From assembly GCA_932294295.1 (NCBI GenBank), contig OW028586.1:10011790-10075789 (forward strand): 64,000 nucleotides of DNA, given 5' to 3'. The first letter of the stretch is position 1, and every line of letters starts with the position of its first letter. This DNA is from Alitta virens. Taxonomy: Eukaryota > Annelida > Polychaeta > Phyllodocida > Nereididae. The notes below the pieces were generated by a model. It had not been told where the DNA came from. It saw only the letters and a list, made by a program, of their open reading frames with translations, and ran no database searches. This document shows positions 10,951 through 22,354 of this stretch, piece by piece. A program made the position numbers and the translations under genes.

Positions 10951-11494
10951 CTGAAAATAAATATGAAAAGTTTTGTTTGATCAGTCATCCAAATGCAACG
11001 TATTATTGTAATTTGCCAAGAGTTAATTTAGTGACTTGGTATAATTGCACGATTGTAGTACGACACAAAAAAACTACTTTTCTTTTTTTTGTCATGATAT
11101 TTAAATCTAGTATCATTAATATAATGATCTTACATTATTTGACTTATTTCTCCTGTATTATTCATTGTTTTTGTTGTTGTTGTTGTGTTTCTTCGATTAT
11201 TAATTTATAACCAATTAATTATTCAAGGTTAAGTCAGTGTTTATCATTTACAAGTCATGAAAATAATTTGATCACTGAATAAACGTTATTATATGAAAGT
11301 GCATTTGATCACGATAATATCTATTCATGATATTTTACAACACCGAAATACTTAATTATAATACCAACTGGATGCGGACCACAATTGATATAAGCTGCTT
11401 TGCCCACAGAAAAATAGTACCTAAAAAACAAAAACAAAAATTTGTCCGCTTCTGATAGCATTTTCTTTTTTAAAATATATTCTTGTGACCTCTG

Positions 11495-11640
11495 CATACA
11501 GTTGGTAGAGTACGTTTATTACATCTTTGAATACTCCAAAACACATTTACATTTATATTAGGACATCTTAAGGTATGTCATACCATGTATGAAAGACTCT
11601 CTTTTGGCCTGCCAAGGATATAATCGTGAAGTCGTTTGAT
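11495..11640 (+). repeat. dispersed direct repeat, copy 2
   Basis: Second copy of the 146-bp repeat at 10444, same orientation, 1051 bp away. The two bracket the MADF exon. Confidence 0.85.
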
Positions 11641-11676
11641 AAATAAACTTTTATATTTTTTAGTCTGTTAAGATAC

Positions 11677-11923
11677 TGTGATGACCTCAGCTAGGTCCGT
11701 GACCCAGTGTACTGGTTTCCCTCTGGCCTACGTGACTGTGGCCAGGCAATTTCGCAACCCCATCCAGGGTATATATAAGGATGTAGTTCACTATGAGTCA
11801 GTGCTTGTAAGGTAGTTGTCTAGGAGGGAGATAAGGCAGGGCAAGGCCTATTAAACTATTCAAACTACATATTCCTTGTCATGAGTCAAGTCTGTTACAT
11901 TGAAGGAACTCAAGAACCTTACA
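11677..11923 (+). mobile_element. 5' LTR of a truncated LTR retrotransposon
   Basis: The segment begins TGTGATGACC, ends CTTACA, carries a TATA box (TATATAAGG near 11770), and is followed three bases later by a retroelement-type primer-binding site. Length is about 247 bp. No second LTR is seen in the window. Confidence 0.7.
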
Positions 11924-11926
11924 AAT

Positions 11927-11944
11927 TGGCGCCCGATGTGGGAC
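11927..11944 (+). promoter_or_regulatory. tRNA primer-binding site
   Basis: TGGCGCCCGATGTGGGAC has the TGGCGCCCGA start and GGGAC end of a tRNA-primed minus-strand initiation site, placed directly downstream of the LTR. Confidence 0.75.
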
Positions 11945-12750
11945 AGACTTCACTTTGGAGACATGGATGGATTAAACTCACTGGATTTCTGTTTGAAATT
12001 ATTTTGATGATTTTGATGGACTCATCTTGGTCTGAGATAAGTGAGGTTTTGAATCTAGCGTTGTTTGTTCTGGCTTGCTCTAGCCTAGGCATTGCGTCTC
12101 TCGCAATCCCCAGTTCTGCTGTCATAAAGCAGACTGGCTGTGCCATTTGATTTAATTGTAAAATGCTTGTACAGTATCTTAATAGTAATTGGGTGTGTTG
12201 ACTGGGACTTGTAACTTGCAGTGCACGTGCACATGCTTGCATTGGTTCCTGGCCCTGAACAGAATAGTTCAGGAGGGAGAGAGATATGCTGCTTCCCAGC
12301 GGCAGAAGCAGTGGATTTATACTCATTGTGGTTACGTGGTTGACCTTTAACCCAAGGTCACCAGTCAGGAGGGCTGTCTCTGGACAAAGGGAGGCGATCG
12401 TTGGGAACCTCTTGGATACAGAAGAAGATGGCTCAGACGACACCCTGAGGGACCCCTTTGATATATACATGGAACAGGAACAGGAAATAGGACGCAAACT
12501 TGCTTGCCCCTTGGAATGCAGAACTTTTGTGATGAGAGCAGAACCTTTGAGACTAGTATGTCATGACGAGGATATGCTTATTGTGACGATTGGACCTTTC
12601 TTGTGGACTATCAGTGATTTTGTGAACTTACATGAACTTATTCAGAGACTGTGTGTGATTTCCTGGAAATGGAGAGACTGTTCATTGACTCGCTTTCGAT
12701 CCCGCAGGCTTGCCATGATTACCAGCGCCCCCTAGCGTCGCGCAGAGACT
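11945..12750 (+). pseudogene. internal remnant of the LTR element, possible gag leader
   Basis: Downstream of the primer-binding site one frame stays open from 12286 to 12735, including GQREAIVGNLLDTEEDGSDD. It has no recognisable capsid, zinc knuckle, protease or polymerase motif. Reverse transcriptase, integrase and the 3' LTR are missing. The antisense frame of 192 codons is a shadow. I regard this as leader or partial gag, not a working gene. Confidence 0.4.
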
Positions 12751-12768
12751 GGCGTTGGACCGGAAGTC

Positions 12769-12792
12769 CATGGAGTCACATGTGATTCCATG
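12769..12792. repeat. palindrome of the micro-element family, no target duplication seen
   Basis: CATGGAGTCACATGTGATTCCATG is palindromic except for one G/T mismatch. The flanks (GGAAGTC and ATCTCTC) do not repeat, so insertion is not shown here. Confidence 0.55.
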
Positions 12793-13234
12793 ATCTCTCA
12801 ATTGTGACTCGTTGGGTTGTCGGGCTACAGCTGAGTTAGCAGGTGTTGCAAACAGTGCATTTAACAAAGAACTTTATCACCCCCAATTAAGTCCTTGATT
12901 TGACCAAGGACCCCTTGATACATGTAATAGGCTTGATTTAACTCCACCGAACCCCCCGGGGCCCTAGTTGTATGCGCTCCAAAGTTGACAGCATGTTTTA
13001 TTTTGCTAAGCAGCCTAAAATAACATTAAACATAATACTATTATGACAGCTCATGAGTACCACCTAGGTATGTGCACACATCGGGGGCTGGGAGGCAATA
13101 GAGGGTTTACCTTGCCCACTAAAGGTTTAGATAATAGGTGCCCTTAAATATTACAAAGTCTTTAATTTAGCTGAAAGCCCATGCATCCGAGTGAATAATG
13201 TGGCTTGTGTGCGGGCCTGGTTCCCCAGTTGAAT

Positions 13235-13269
13235 CATGGAGTCATAAGCATAAGCATTATAACTCCATA
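13235..13269. mobile_element. palindromic micro-element 3 (35 bp)
   Basis: CATGGAGTCATAA ... TTATAACTCCATA forms degenerate arms with a longer centre. Flanks are GTTGAAT (13228-13234) and GTTTAAT (13270-13276), a 7-bp duplication with one mismatch. Confidence 0.6.
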
Positions 13270-13659
13270 GTTTAATGTCCCCTGCAGTTTATCCCAGGGT
13301 CCACCCAACCCTCCCCCCTCCTCCCCACGGCCACGGCCAAGGCCCCAACCCAAACTATAAAACAGCAACAATCAATTTATTTTGACTCTAAAAACAATTT
13401 CTTGAATTTCTCAAATTCTTCACATCTGGTGGGTCCAGATGACACTGGCTAGGTATTGGTTGCTTTGGTCAAGGGTTTGGTTACTTTGGACAGTGGTCAG
13501 AGTAAACAGGTTGTGGCTTCATTCGAGGTGGTGGGGTCAGAGCTAATCGATGACCACTGGGCCTCTGGTCAGCATATGTGGACTGTCAAGAGATTTGAAG
13601 AGACACATCACCATCAATTGTAACGAATTGTTCAAAAATTGTATCTAAATTAAAAAAAT

Positions 13660-13760
13660 ATCTTATCTTATCTGGGCTTATCTTATCTTAATCTTAACTT
13701 ATCTTATCTTATCTTATCTTATCTTATCTTATCTTATGTCTTATCATATCTGATTTTGTC
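13660..13760 (+). repeat. (TTATC)n pentanucleotide array
   Basis: Many copies of CTTAT with interruptions. The complementary motif forms the larger array at 37.4 kb. Confidence 0.9.
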
Positions 13761-13970
13761 TTATCTTGCAGTGTATCATACATTATGATTATGAGGATGG
13801 CCTCGTGATGAACTTCATGTGGTAATTTTGACATGCAACTTAAGTTGATTGGAAAAAAGGTAACCGGCTATCATTCAAGTTTACATGGTTATTTCAGGAA
13901 ATACATATTCAAATTACAAGTAATTGTTTTTACATCTTTCTCTCATAGAGCCCACTTAAAGAGTTCTCTT

Positions 13971-13995
13971 GTGACTCCATGGTGCATGGAGTCAC
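13971..13995. repeat. micro-element arms in reversed order
   Basis: GTGACTCCAT, GGTGC, ATGGAGTCAC: the two arm sequences of the family, but the right arm comes first. It lies 46 bp from element 4 and may be the junction of two adjacent or nested insertions. No 7-bp duplication is visible. Confidence 0.5.
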
Positions 13996-14041
13996 TCTGT
14001 GGTTCACCTTTACCATAGAGAAGCCCGCGCCTTTAACAAAC

Positions 14042-14065
14042 CATGGAGTCACTAGTGACTCCATG
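14042..14065. mobile_element. palindromic micro-element 4 (24 bp)
   Basis: The sequence is identical to element 1 (8428-8451) but at another site. It is flanked by AACAAAC at 14035-14041 and 14066-14072, an exact 7-bp duplication. Confidence 0.8.
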
Positions 14066-14094
14066 AACAAACATACACCTTGCAGAGAAACACA

Positions 14095-14150
14095 GAACTT
14101 ACTTTGCCCGAGATTTGAACTCACAACACCAGCCTTAACAGACCTATACT
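14095..14150 (-). repeat. tRNA-like SINE head fragment (weak)
   Basis: Minus strand shows TAAGGCTGGTG and a B-box-like GAGTTCAAATCTC. This is probably a SINE or tRNA pseudogene relic; no body could be followed. Confidence 0.35.
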
Positions 14151-16040
14151 AAACACCCCAGACTTTCCAACTGCATTCATTGGTGGAAATGCTATTAATA
14201 TAGCAATATTTTTGTCTGGAAGTGAACATGTGTGATACAGACAGACCAGTTTACACAGATTAATGGGATCTGATATGGGAGGAAGTAAACAGAAAATTAC
14301 AGACACCAGGAACACCAGCCTCACTTTCATCTGCCACTGACCAGTCAAGATGCTTTCGTCTGGTCAGCTGATGCATTGCTGTAGGAACTGATTTTAGACT
14401 GATGCTCAACACATTAGATGATCACTATTAGACCGAAAAATTGCTGTCATTTGCAATAGTAATAATATATTTAATCTTTGATCAATGTACCCTGTTGTGT
14501 TTTTTGTTGGTTTGGGTTATTAGTATGGTACAGAATTACAGTATTTATAGACAACAATAAATGAATAATAAAATACATATTATTTAAAAAGCAAGAGAAG
14601 TTGAAGACAGTCGATTTGTCACTATAGTGTATTCTCAACTGAAATGTGCTTGACCAATCAGATCACTTCATTGAAACCATGCATGTTAATTGCTACTGTC
14701 CAATATCACATTGCATTGACAAAATTATATTGGACAGAAACTTTGTATTGGACAGACAGTGATATATTGCTTGGATCGTGGCGATATCATACGAAATGGT
14801 GGATGGAAACCATTGAAAATTTGACCAATATGTTGTTTTATTGGATTCCAGGAAAGATCATACATGATATTGTCTCATGCTACCAGGTTTTTTTTTTCAG
14901 TTAAATACAAATATGTTTATGGAAGTTATGGAACTAAAGAAAGTATTGTCTAAAACACATCAATGTTTCATAAAATAAATTTTAACATCAAAATGCACAT
15001 TAGACTAAAATGGTTGTGAACAAACCAGTAAAATAAGTTTTCATATTCATAATAATGTTAAACATCACATAAGCTTGTGAATGATGAATGTTTAATACAC
15101 ACGTGGCGATAATACAATAAAGTAAACAAAATGGAGTAGACTGGATCAATTTCGCAAAAAGACGAATGTTTGGGGTTTTGCCTTTGTACCAAATTGCCAA
15201 TTGGTAAACAGCACGGATTTCTAACTCGTGAGGTCTCGAATTCAGACCATGCAGAACAGGAAGCAGTTAGGGCAATTAGTCTGGCTAGGGCATCATGGGA
15301 TACGGTTGCTAAGGATCTAAGGAAACTGGGGAAAAAAAAGAAAAGCCAGAGACTAAAGGGTGCCAGTTTCAGATCTATACAGCCAAGTTATACACACATT
15401 TAGACCTTTAGAAGTTGGATAAATTCAGTTATGTTCTGCTGTAGTACTCACTGTGAGAGAATCCCACAATTAAGGGAACGGAAATCATGCACTGAAATTG
15501 TCCTAATATCGAGGTGGTCTTAATTAACTAGAACATTTTGTAAATCAAATCTGTTTTGAGGGTCCAAGATGAAAGCACCCAATGTACAATGTGTGTATAT
15601 AGGCATGGCCATAGTGAAGACCCTTGCCACACTAAATTGCCTGACTGATTGACTGGCTGACTGACTGACTGACTTGACATGGGATCTTAGCCCTGGCCAC
15701 AATAAATAACAGTGATTCATTCAAACTGACCAAACACAAAATAGAAACTTGACAATATAATCCAGCACACATCACATTAAAATTTGATTGACAGCTGGGA
15801 AATCTGTCATAATTAGAGCATATCGGAGGTTTATCATCATGCACATTTGCACCGTTTAATCATAAGCAGCATGCTCCGTTGGAAATGAAATTATCTTTAA
15901 AGTAAACGCAATAATCATGGAATAATCGTCTAATCAAAGCCATTCGTCTGTGAAATTGCTCGATATGGTTTAATGATGTTTGAAGTACAGATGTCAAATC
16001 TGGGGATTTGTTTATGTTGGATTGTATTTGTTGGAAAATC
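14151..16040. other. intergenic, repeats only
   Basis: Holds GAGGTGGTCTTAAT at 15511-15524 and a (GACT)n-like tract at 15640-15675. A plus-strand frame of 77 codons starting near 15170 contains ASWDTVAKDLRKLGKKKKSQ, but has no supporting splice sites. Confidence 0.4.
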
Positions 16041-16044
16041 AAAA

Positions 16045-16456
16045 CACAGAGAGACAGACTGACAGACAGACTGACTGACTGGCTGGCTGACTGGCTGGCT
16101 GACTGACTATCTAACTATGTAACTATCTATCGATCTATCGATCTATCTATCTATCTTTCTATCTTTCTATCTATCTACCTATCTATCTATCTATCTGTCT
16201 GTCTGTCTATATATCTATCTATCTACCTGTCTATCTATCTGTCTATCTTTCTACCTACCCATCTATCTGTCTATCTATCTATCTATCTCTCTATCTATCT
16301 ATCTATCTATCTAACTATCTATCTATATGTCTATCTATCTATCTATCTATCTACCTATGTATCTATCTATCTATCTATCTACCTATCTATCTATCTGTCT
16401 GTCTACCTATCTATCTATCTGTCTGTCTACCTATCTATCTATCTGTCTATCCATCT
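16045..16456 (+). repeat. long (CTAT/CTGT)n tetranucleotide array
   Basis: About 400 bp of CTAT with CTGT, CTAC and CTTT variants, preceded by (GACT/GGCT)n. The structure matches the tails of SINE family A, but no SINE body is recognised beside it. Confidence 0.95.
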
Positions 16457-17830
16457 GAAAAGGCTCAATTACCTCAGCAATAAAGAACTTGAACAATTTA
16501 AATCAATATTTGATCAAATGAAGCAGCAATCCATGTTTTCGTTTTGAAAATGACAAGAGGATTTTGAGATTCTGATAAAATCGAATTAATTAACAACGCT
16601 TGAAATTTCATCAGACTTTCATTGACCTGGTTCTTTTTTAATATTCCAGTTTTGTCATTAATCACCGGCAGGCCTTGTGGAATTTATGATTTTCTACTAA
16701 AATATTAAATCACCATAATATCAATCTCAAATGATGAATGAAGAAACAAAAAACACCAATGTGCTGTAATAGACAAGATGCAATATTATATTACCCCACA
16801 ATTAAGACCCACAATAAGAAGGCCACCTCGATTAAAAGACCTCTTTGCTGGACCCAGTACTTACTGAAGTAGAACTTGGAACTGAGATTAATACAGGCAG
16901 ACGCCACGATGAGATGGTAAGACTTTGATAACAATGATAGTAAATCTGAAAGACACGATTTACTTTTTAATTTTTTTATGAATTATCTGGATCTTCCAAA
17001 ATATACCTAACTGCTGTCATAGGGAGTGATTAGGCAGACAAGGTCAAACCCAGGACCTTAATTAAGAAGTGCTGCTGGCCAATACCTTAATGACTAGAAC
17101 TCCAAACAACACTGTATTTAAACAAAGTGCAAAACTGTGTAACCAATGCACTCCATGACCCTTAGGTGCATAATATTTGTGAATCCTGAACCATATCATT
17201 CAATCAATGCCAATATTTCTGCAGGCCAAAACACTGCACCACAAAAGTCAAGACAATTTACAGAAAAAGACACCAAAACATGGCACAGGATTGACCAGAG
17301 GCTATAAATCGCCACGGTCAAGTGACCAAGGGCTATCATCAAAAAGGTCCCACTGGAGATAAAAACCCCACCGCAGAAATGTGCTAGAATCAGGATTAAT
17401 GACATGGGGTAAAAGGTATTGATCATGCCCTCAAGGAAGGAGGGTTAACAGGGTGGAGTTAATTACCCCAGTGCATCAACAGGGAAGTTTTGAGATGAGA
17501 AGGGGCTGGGGTTTTTCTTCTAACCCCAAGAATTCTCTAGTTGTGAGGCTGAGGTTTTCTGGTTGTCTGGGAGTCATCAATTCCGAATCAAATCAAAATT
17601 GCTCCGAGCAACTACAAATGTAATGGATGTTATAGCACTAAAAGTAGTCAGTTCTGAGGCTTTTTTTCTTTGGTTTCTTATCAAAACTACAATGTGCGAT
17701 TTTGTTCTAACGTTAATATTACAACAAGAATCACGAAAATATCTTTAATTATGAACAGAAAATTATTTCATCACTATCAGTTAGGTAATAGCCAGAAAGA
17801 AGGAATTCAACATACGCCTATTCAAATGAA
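16457..17830. other. intergenic, one tRNA-like remnant
   Basis: Minus-strand sequence near 17020-17100 has degenerate A- and B-box-like motifs (GTCATTAAGGTATTGG, GGGTTTGACC). The motif CACCTCGATTAAAAG at about 16836 matches the MITE end seen elsewhere in the window. No gene is seen. Confidence 0.35.
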
Positions 17831-17837
17831 AATTAAG

Positions 17838-17930
17838 GGAGAAAAAGAGAGAAAGAAAGAAAGAGAAAAAGAATAAAGAAAAGAAAGAAAGAAGGAAAGA
17901 AAGAAAGAAAGAAAGAAAAAAAAGAAAGTA
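17838..17930 (+). repeat. (GAAA)n purine tract
   Basis: Imperfect GAAA/GAAG run of about 90 bp. Confidence 0.9.
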
Positions 17931-18218
17931 TCCCAATCCTTTGATTCAAATCCATTTGAATCGAAAGCTAAACATCGAAGTCCTGCGGGCAATCAGTAAC
18001 TTTTACCCAAGACAGGTCATGTGACAGGGCAATTTCACCCCCCTCCCAAGCCCCGGGCAGGGTGGAAGGGGGTGGGAAGCGGTGGTGGTGATGAAGGAGC
18101 ACCTCTCTTCTGATGTGCCCTTCAAGGGGTGGGGCCAAGGGGGTATGTCAGTACCCTCTTAAGTTATGGCTAATATTGAATATCCAATAATTCGGCTGTT
18201 GGATATTTCAGATTACAG

Positions 18219-18649
18219 TACAGTTGAACCCCGCTGTTAAGATCACCCAATAATTAGACATACCCAATTGTGATTAATGTAAAGAAAATATTTATGTTAG
18301 ATGTAAAAAGGTTTATCCTAATTGTGGGGTTACTATTATAGTAATAACACTATATAGAAGGATTATTCAAATTATGGTAATATTACTGAATGGCAACTTG
18401 TAAGTCAATATTGATCTTAACTCAATCAATCAATCTACCTATATTTATCTATCTACCTATCGACCTATCGACCTTTCTGTCTATCCATCTGTCTATCCAT
18501 CTATCCATCTATCTATCTATCTAGTCTATCTATCTATCTATCTAGTATGTATCTATCATTACCATAGTAACAGAAGATAACTGTTTCATCACTTAAGACC
18601 AGTCAAACCCGCATGCACAAAAGGATGGTCTTAATGGCGAGGTTCTGTA
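18219..18649. mobile_element. MITE with ATTAAGACCACC-type ends (431 bp)
   Basis: The left end TACAGTTGAACCCCGCTGTT and the inverse of the right end (TACAGAACCTCGCCATTAAG) are related inverted repeats, both starting with TA, as expected of a Tc1/mariner/pogo-type MITE. The interior holds a (CTAT)n tract at 18425-18545. No transposase frame exists. Confidence 0.6.
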
Positions 18650-19074
18650 GTGTAAATGTATGATCTCTGGTTTTAATTTCTCTTTTTAGCAATAAACCAA
18701 CAGGAACTCACACCTAGGTAACGACATATTTTTTTTACGATTTTCCTGCAATATAACTTGAGTGTGCTGAGATCGCTTGATTACCATCAAAATTCCTGTT
18801 TATCAGAATTTCCATTCGTAAATTGAACTCGACAGATACTTTCCAATCAAATACTTTTTATTTCATCCTCCAGGCACCGAAATGAAACTTTTTTCCAGTG
18901 CTTCATCTAGGTGTAATTGCCCTTCAAGATCATAATTGGGCGTTGGTATTTAGTGCAAATATGATGATTCTGGCTTGATTCTGGTGACAGTAGTGGAGTT
19001 TATTAGGTAAATGGCCTTCACATTGGCACTCCTGGTAAAATGAATTACCTCAATAATGGTACTTCTTAATATTC

Positions 19075-19258
19075 TTTCCCTCCTTCGTTCCCTCCCTCCT
19101 TCATTCCCTCCTTCCTTAGTTCCCTCCTTCCTTAGTTCCCTCCCTCCTTGGCTCCCTCCCTCCCTCCTCCCTCCCTTCCTTCTTCCTTCTTTCCTTCTTT
19201 CTTTCCTTCCTTCCTTCCTTCTTCCTTCTTCCTTCCTTCCTTCCTTCCTTCCTTCTAA
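19075..19258 (+). repeat. (CTTC)n / (CCTT)n polypyrimidine tract
   Basis: About 180 bp almost free of purines on this strand. Such mirror-like tracts can form triplex DNA. The apparent open frames on both strands are artefacts. Confidence 0.95.
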
Positions 19259-20932
19259 AATGTAAAATTTAACACTGTTGAGATTCATATCTATATGTCA
19301 CGCATATGTAATTATTCAAAATATGGATATAATCATTACAAATATGGAGGTCATAATTCTACATATTTGAGTGACATTCCCAAACATGGGTTAGTCTAGA
19401 AAAAACATTTACCTATAGCAAAAAAATGGAACTAAAGGACCCAAATATTATGAACATATGTTGCGAAAAAAATGTGGATATTATAATTCGTATCAGCTGC
19501 AAAGTAATAAGGGTTGGACATTTATTTTTATCCAGTCTTTCAGGGGTAAATAACAATGTCAAGTCTTATTAGGCACAGCGTCAAAAAAGGTCTATGCAGT
19601 CTAGTTAGAAAGCTTTAGAAACTTCTTTAATCAGAATTTGAAGAATGAGATAAATAAAATGGGGTGTTTGTCACATGGCTACGCTCAGTCTAATTAGTGG
19701 GGTCAGTTAACGTTTTCCTGCTGTAGCTCCGCCTAGCGGGTAAAACCCACTGACCCGTGAAGTCACAGGTCACTGCGCACGCGTCCCAGAAAGAGTGAAT
19801 GACCTGCGGATGTCAATCAGTATTAGCAGAAAAATAAGGTAACTCCATTAAGCGCAATTATTACATTTTGTGTGGAAAAACATCTGAAACTTGACAAGCA
19901 ATGTAAGACTACTAAAAATATTTAAATTTCAATAATTATTAGTTTCAATGATTATATTAAAACTAATTTCATTCTATTCAAATAACGTGGAGGAATAAAT
20001 AAGGGCATTCAACTTTATTAAATTTGAGCAGATTGAATGTTTCACTGAGTGTGTGGGTTCACAGGGCATCATAAACATAATCTGTTTACATAATTATAAC
20101 TAGGAATATCTCTAAATATTCCTAGATTATAATGTAAAGGGGGGGGGGACCTTCAGCAGCGATGACGAGAAAATCTTGGAGGAGTTCCCCAGCTCTACAC
20201 TGTTTTAATGTTAAACAATGTATTATGTAAAAAGAAGAAATAGAGCAAATAAATGTGATCTGAATCTGAATCTGAATAAAATTATAAAGGCTATTTTGAT
20301 AAATAAATAAATATATAATGAATCAAGGATTCTGCATGAATGTGGAATGTTGCTGTTTCTTTCCAATTAAATAAATAAAAAATAAAATCATATCATAATA
20401 AAAAGAGTGCGAATGCAAGCATATCACAAACTCAGTCTAATACACTTGTATTTGTTATAGTAATATAAAGGTAGGTCCGATACATATCCAATGTATAATA
20501 TACAAACATGCCTGTAAGATGTCACTTAAAACCATGTGCATATGAAATAGTCGAATGTTGCATTGAAGTCCCCTGCAATCAACAGTCAACTTTGCTACAT
20601 CCGCAGAAAGGCAACTGGGCCAATTTAGGGCCAATAAAACGCCTGATTTTGACCCCAATTGAAGGGTAAAAATCCCACCCCTTTAGGTGTAGTTCTTGTG
20701 ACCTTGGACCCTATTTAGTCCAAGTTGTGACTTTGGGGTAACATGAGTTCAAGATAAAGCATGGCAAAATTGATAAAATAATTAAAAGGGTAACTGTTAA
20801 TTTTCACTATCAATAATGAGATATCGTTTAGTAACTGGCTGCATCTCTAAAATATCATTAATTGCCAATCTATAAAACTAATTTTGACACACCATACGTC
20901 CTGTTTACTACTTTCGAATCAAAATTTAGGCT

Positions 20933-20934
<2 letters not shown>
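19259..20934. other. intergenic, nothing recognised
   Basis: AT-rich, with a G9 run near 20140 and a short GC-richer patch at 19690-19800 that includes GGTCAGT/ACTGACC inverted pieces. No gene or known repeat is seen. Confidence 0.4.
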
Positions 20935-20975
<41 letters not shown>

Positions 20976-20977
20976 AG

Positions 20978-21027
<50 letters not shown>

Positions 21028-21113
21028 AGTATCTATTTACCTAAGTATCTATCTATCTAAGTATCTATCTATCTAAGTATCTATCTATCTATCTATCTAT
21101 ATCTATTTATCTA

Positions 21114-21151
<38 letters not shown>

Positions 21152-21153
21152 AG

Positions 21154-21199
<46 letters not shown>

Positions 21200-21241
21200 A
21201 GTATCTATTTACCTAAGTATCTATCTATCTATCTATCTAAG

Positions 21242-21280
<39 letters not shown>

Positions 21281-21318
21281 ATACCTATCTATCTATCTAT
21301 CTATCCATCCATCCATCC

Positions 21319-21360
<42 letters not shown>

Positions 21361-21365
21361 TCATT
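20935..21365 (+). repeat. very long (CTAT)n array with CTAAGTAT variants
   Basis: About 430 bp of CTAT, regularly interrupted by CTAAGTAT units, plus a short (CCAT)n near 21302-21320. The recurring interruption suggests that larger blocks were duplicated. Confidence 0.95.
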
Positions 21366-21511
21366 TATTTAGGTATATTGTTGCCATAGCAACAAAAGGT
21401 CATTGTTTCAAGAGACATTTTCCCACCGTTACTGACCATTGACCAGCACATAGCAGCCATGCCAAGTTGCTCTGTTTGTAAAGTAACAAAATATTTACTC
21501 ATTTTGTTAAC

Positions 21512-21542
21512 CATGGAGCCACCAGAACGTGGTGGCTCCATG
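21512..21542. mobile_element. palindromic micro-element 5 (31 bp)
   Basis: The arms CATGGAGCCACCA and TGGTGGCTCCATG (13 bp, perfect) enclose GAACG. Flanks TGTTAAC at 21505-21511 and 21543-21549 are an exact 7-bp duplication. At the position where elements 1 and 4 have T/A, this copy has C/G in both arms. Confidence 0.8.
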
Positions 21543-21549
21543 TGTTAAC

Positions 21550-22327
21550 TAAAAGTTTTAACTAACTTATATACTGAAACATTTTTAGAACTAAAACACG
21601 TTTAACTTGTTATAAGCAGTTCAGCAACATAGAACCGAGTATTCCTTCAAATACATGTATTATTTTCACACAAAAAAGTTTTAAAATATGTGCATTGCCT
21701 TCACAGAAAATAAGTTATCTACACACTTGGCTTGCGAGGATGAGATATCTGTAATCTGAAGGATATCAAAATAATTTCTGGAGAGATTCTAGACTTCATA
21801 CACTTTTATCTAAACATACCATGGTCTAAATCCATGATTCTTTGGATTGTTTATCATTTCTTAAATTCATAGTGGGCCTATCTCATCAGATACCTGAACT
21901 TTCAAGTATTAACGGATGACGAAATGTTCACTTAAGGGGTTCAATTTCCATTAAGTAGCAGCATTATGTAACTTAAGGGAGAAATTGACACTGTGGCTCT
22001 GTTATCTTTATAACCCCAAGGGGCTACCTATGTTATGTTGCCATGGCTACAGAGGTCATTTCAAGGTCATTGAAATGTCAACAAAGATGTCACTGTCTGT
22101 GAGGACACATGGGATGTGAGAAAGACCTATTTGTGTGTGAACAACAAAAAGATGAACTTGGAAAAATGTAAACTTGACAACAAACAAAAAATATGCGTCT
22201 CTAAATTAACACACAATGAAGACTACAATATAATGAGACTCTTAATGAAAATAAGGTATGTATACGATGTATAGATAAAACAAATTAAAACAAAGCACTG
22301 ATTCCTATGGTGGAGTTCCCAAAGTAC
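21550..22327. other. intergenic, nothing recognised
   Basis: Unique AT-rich sequence. Confidence 0.4.
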
Positions 22328-22354
22328 TACACCATCCTCCAAAAATATAAGAAC
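22328..22354 (+). repeat. single MITE end (TACACC-CCTCC type)
   Basis: TACACCATCCTCCAAAAATA matches the terminal repeat of the short MITE at 49.5 kb. No partner end is found nearby. Confidence 0.45.

Noticed and set aside
11919..12497. 192-codon minus-strand frame
   Set aside because: It is antisense to the LTR-element leader and shows no domain.
19056..19288. Pro/Leu/Ser-rich and Gly/Arg/Glu-rich frames
   Set aside because: They are the two strands of a polypyrimidine tract.
20862..21044. [14 protein letters not shown] frames (also at 24.6, 28.5 and 33.4 kb)
   Set aside because: They are translations of CTAT/GATA arrays, not membrane proteins.
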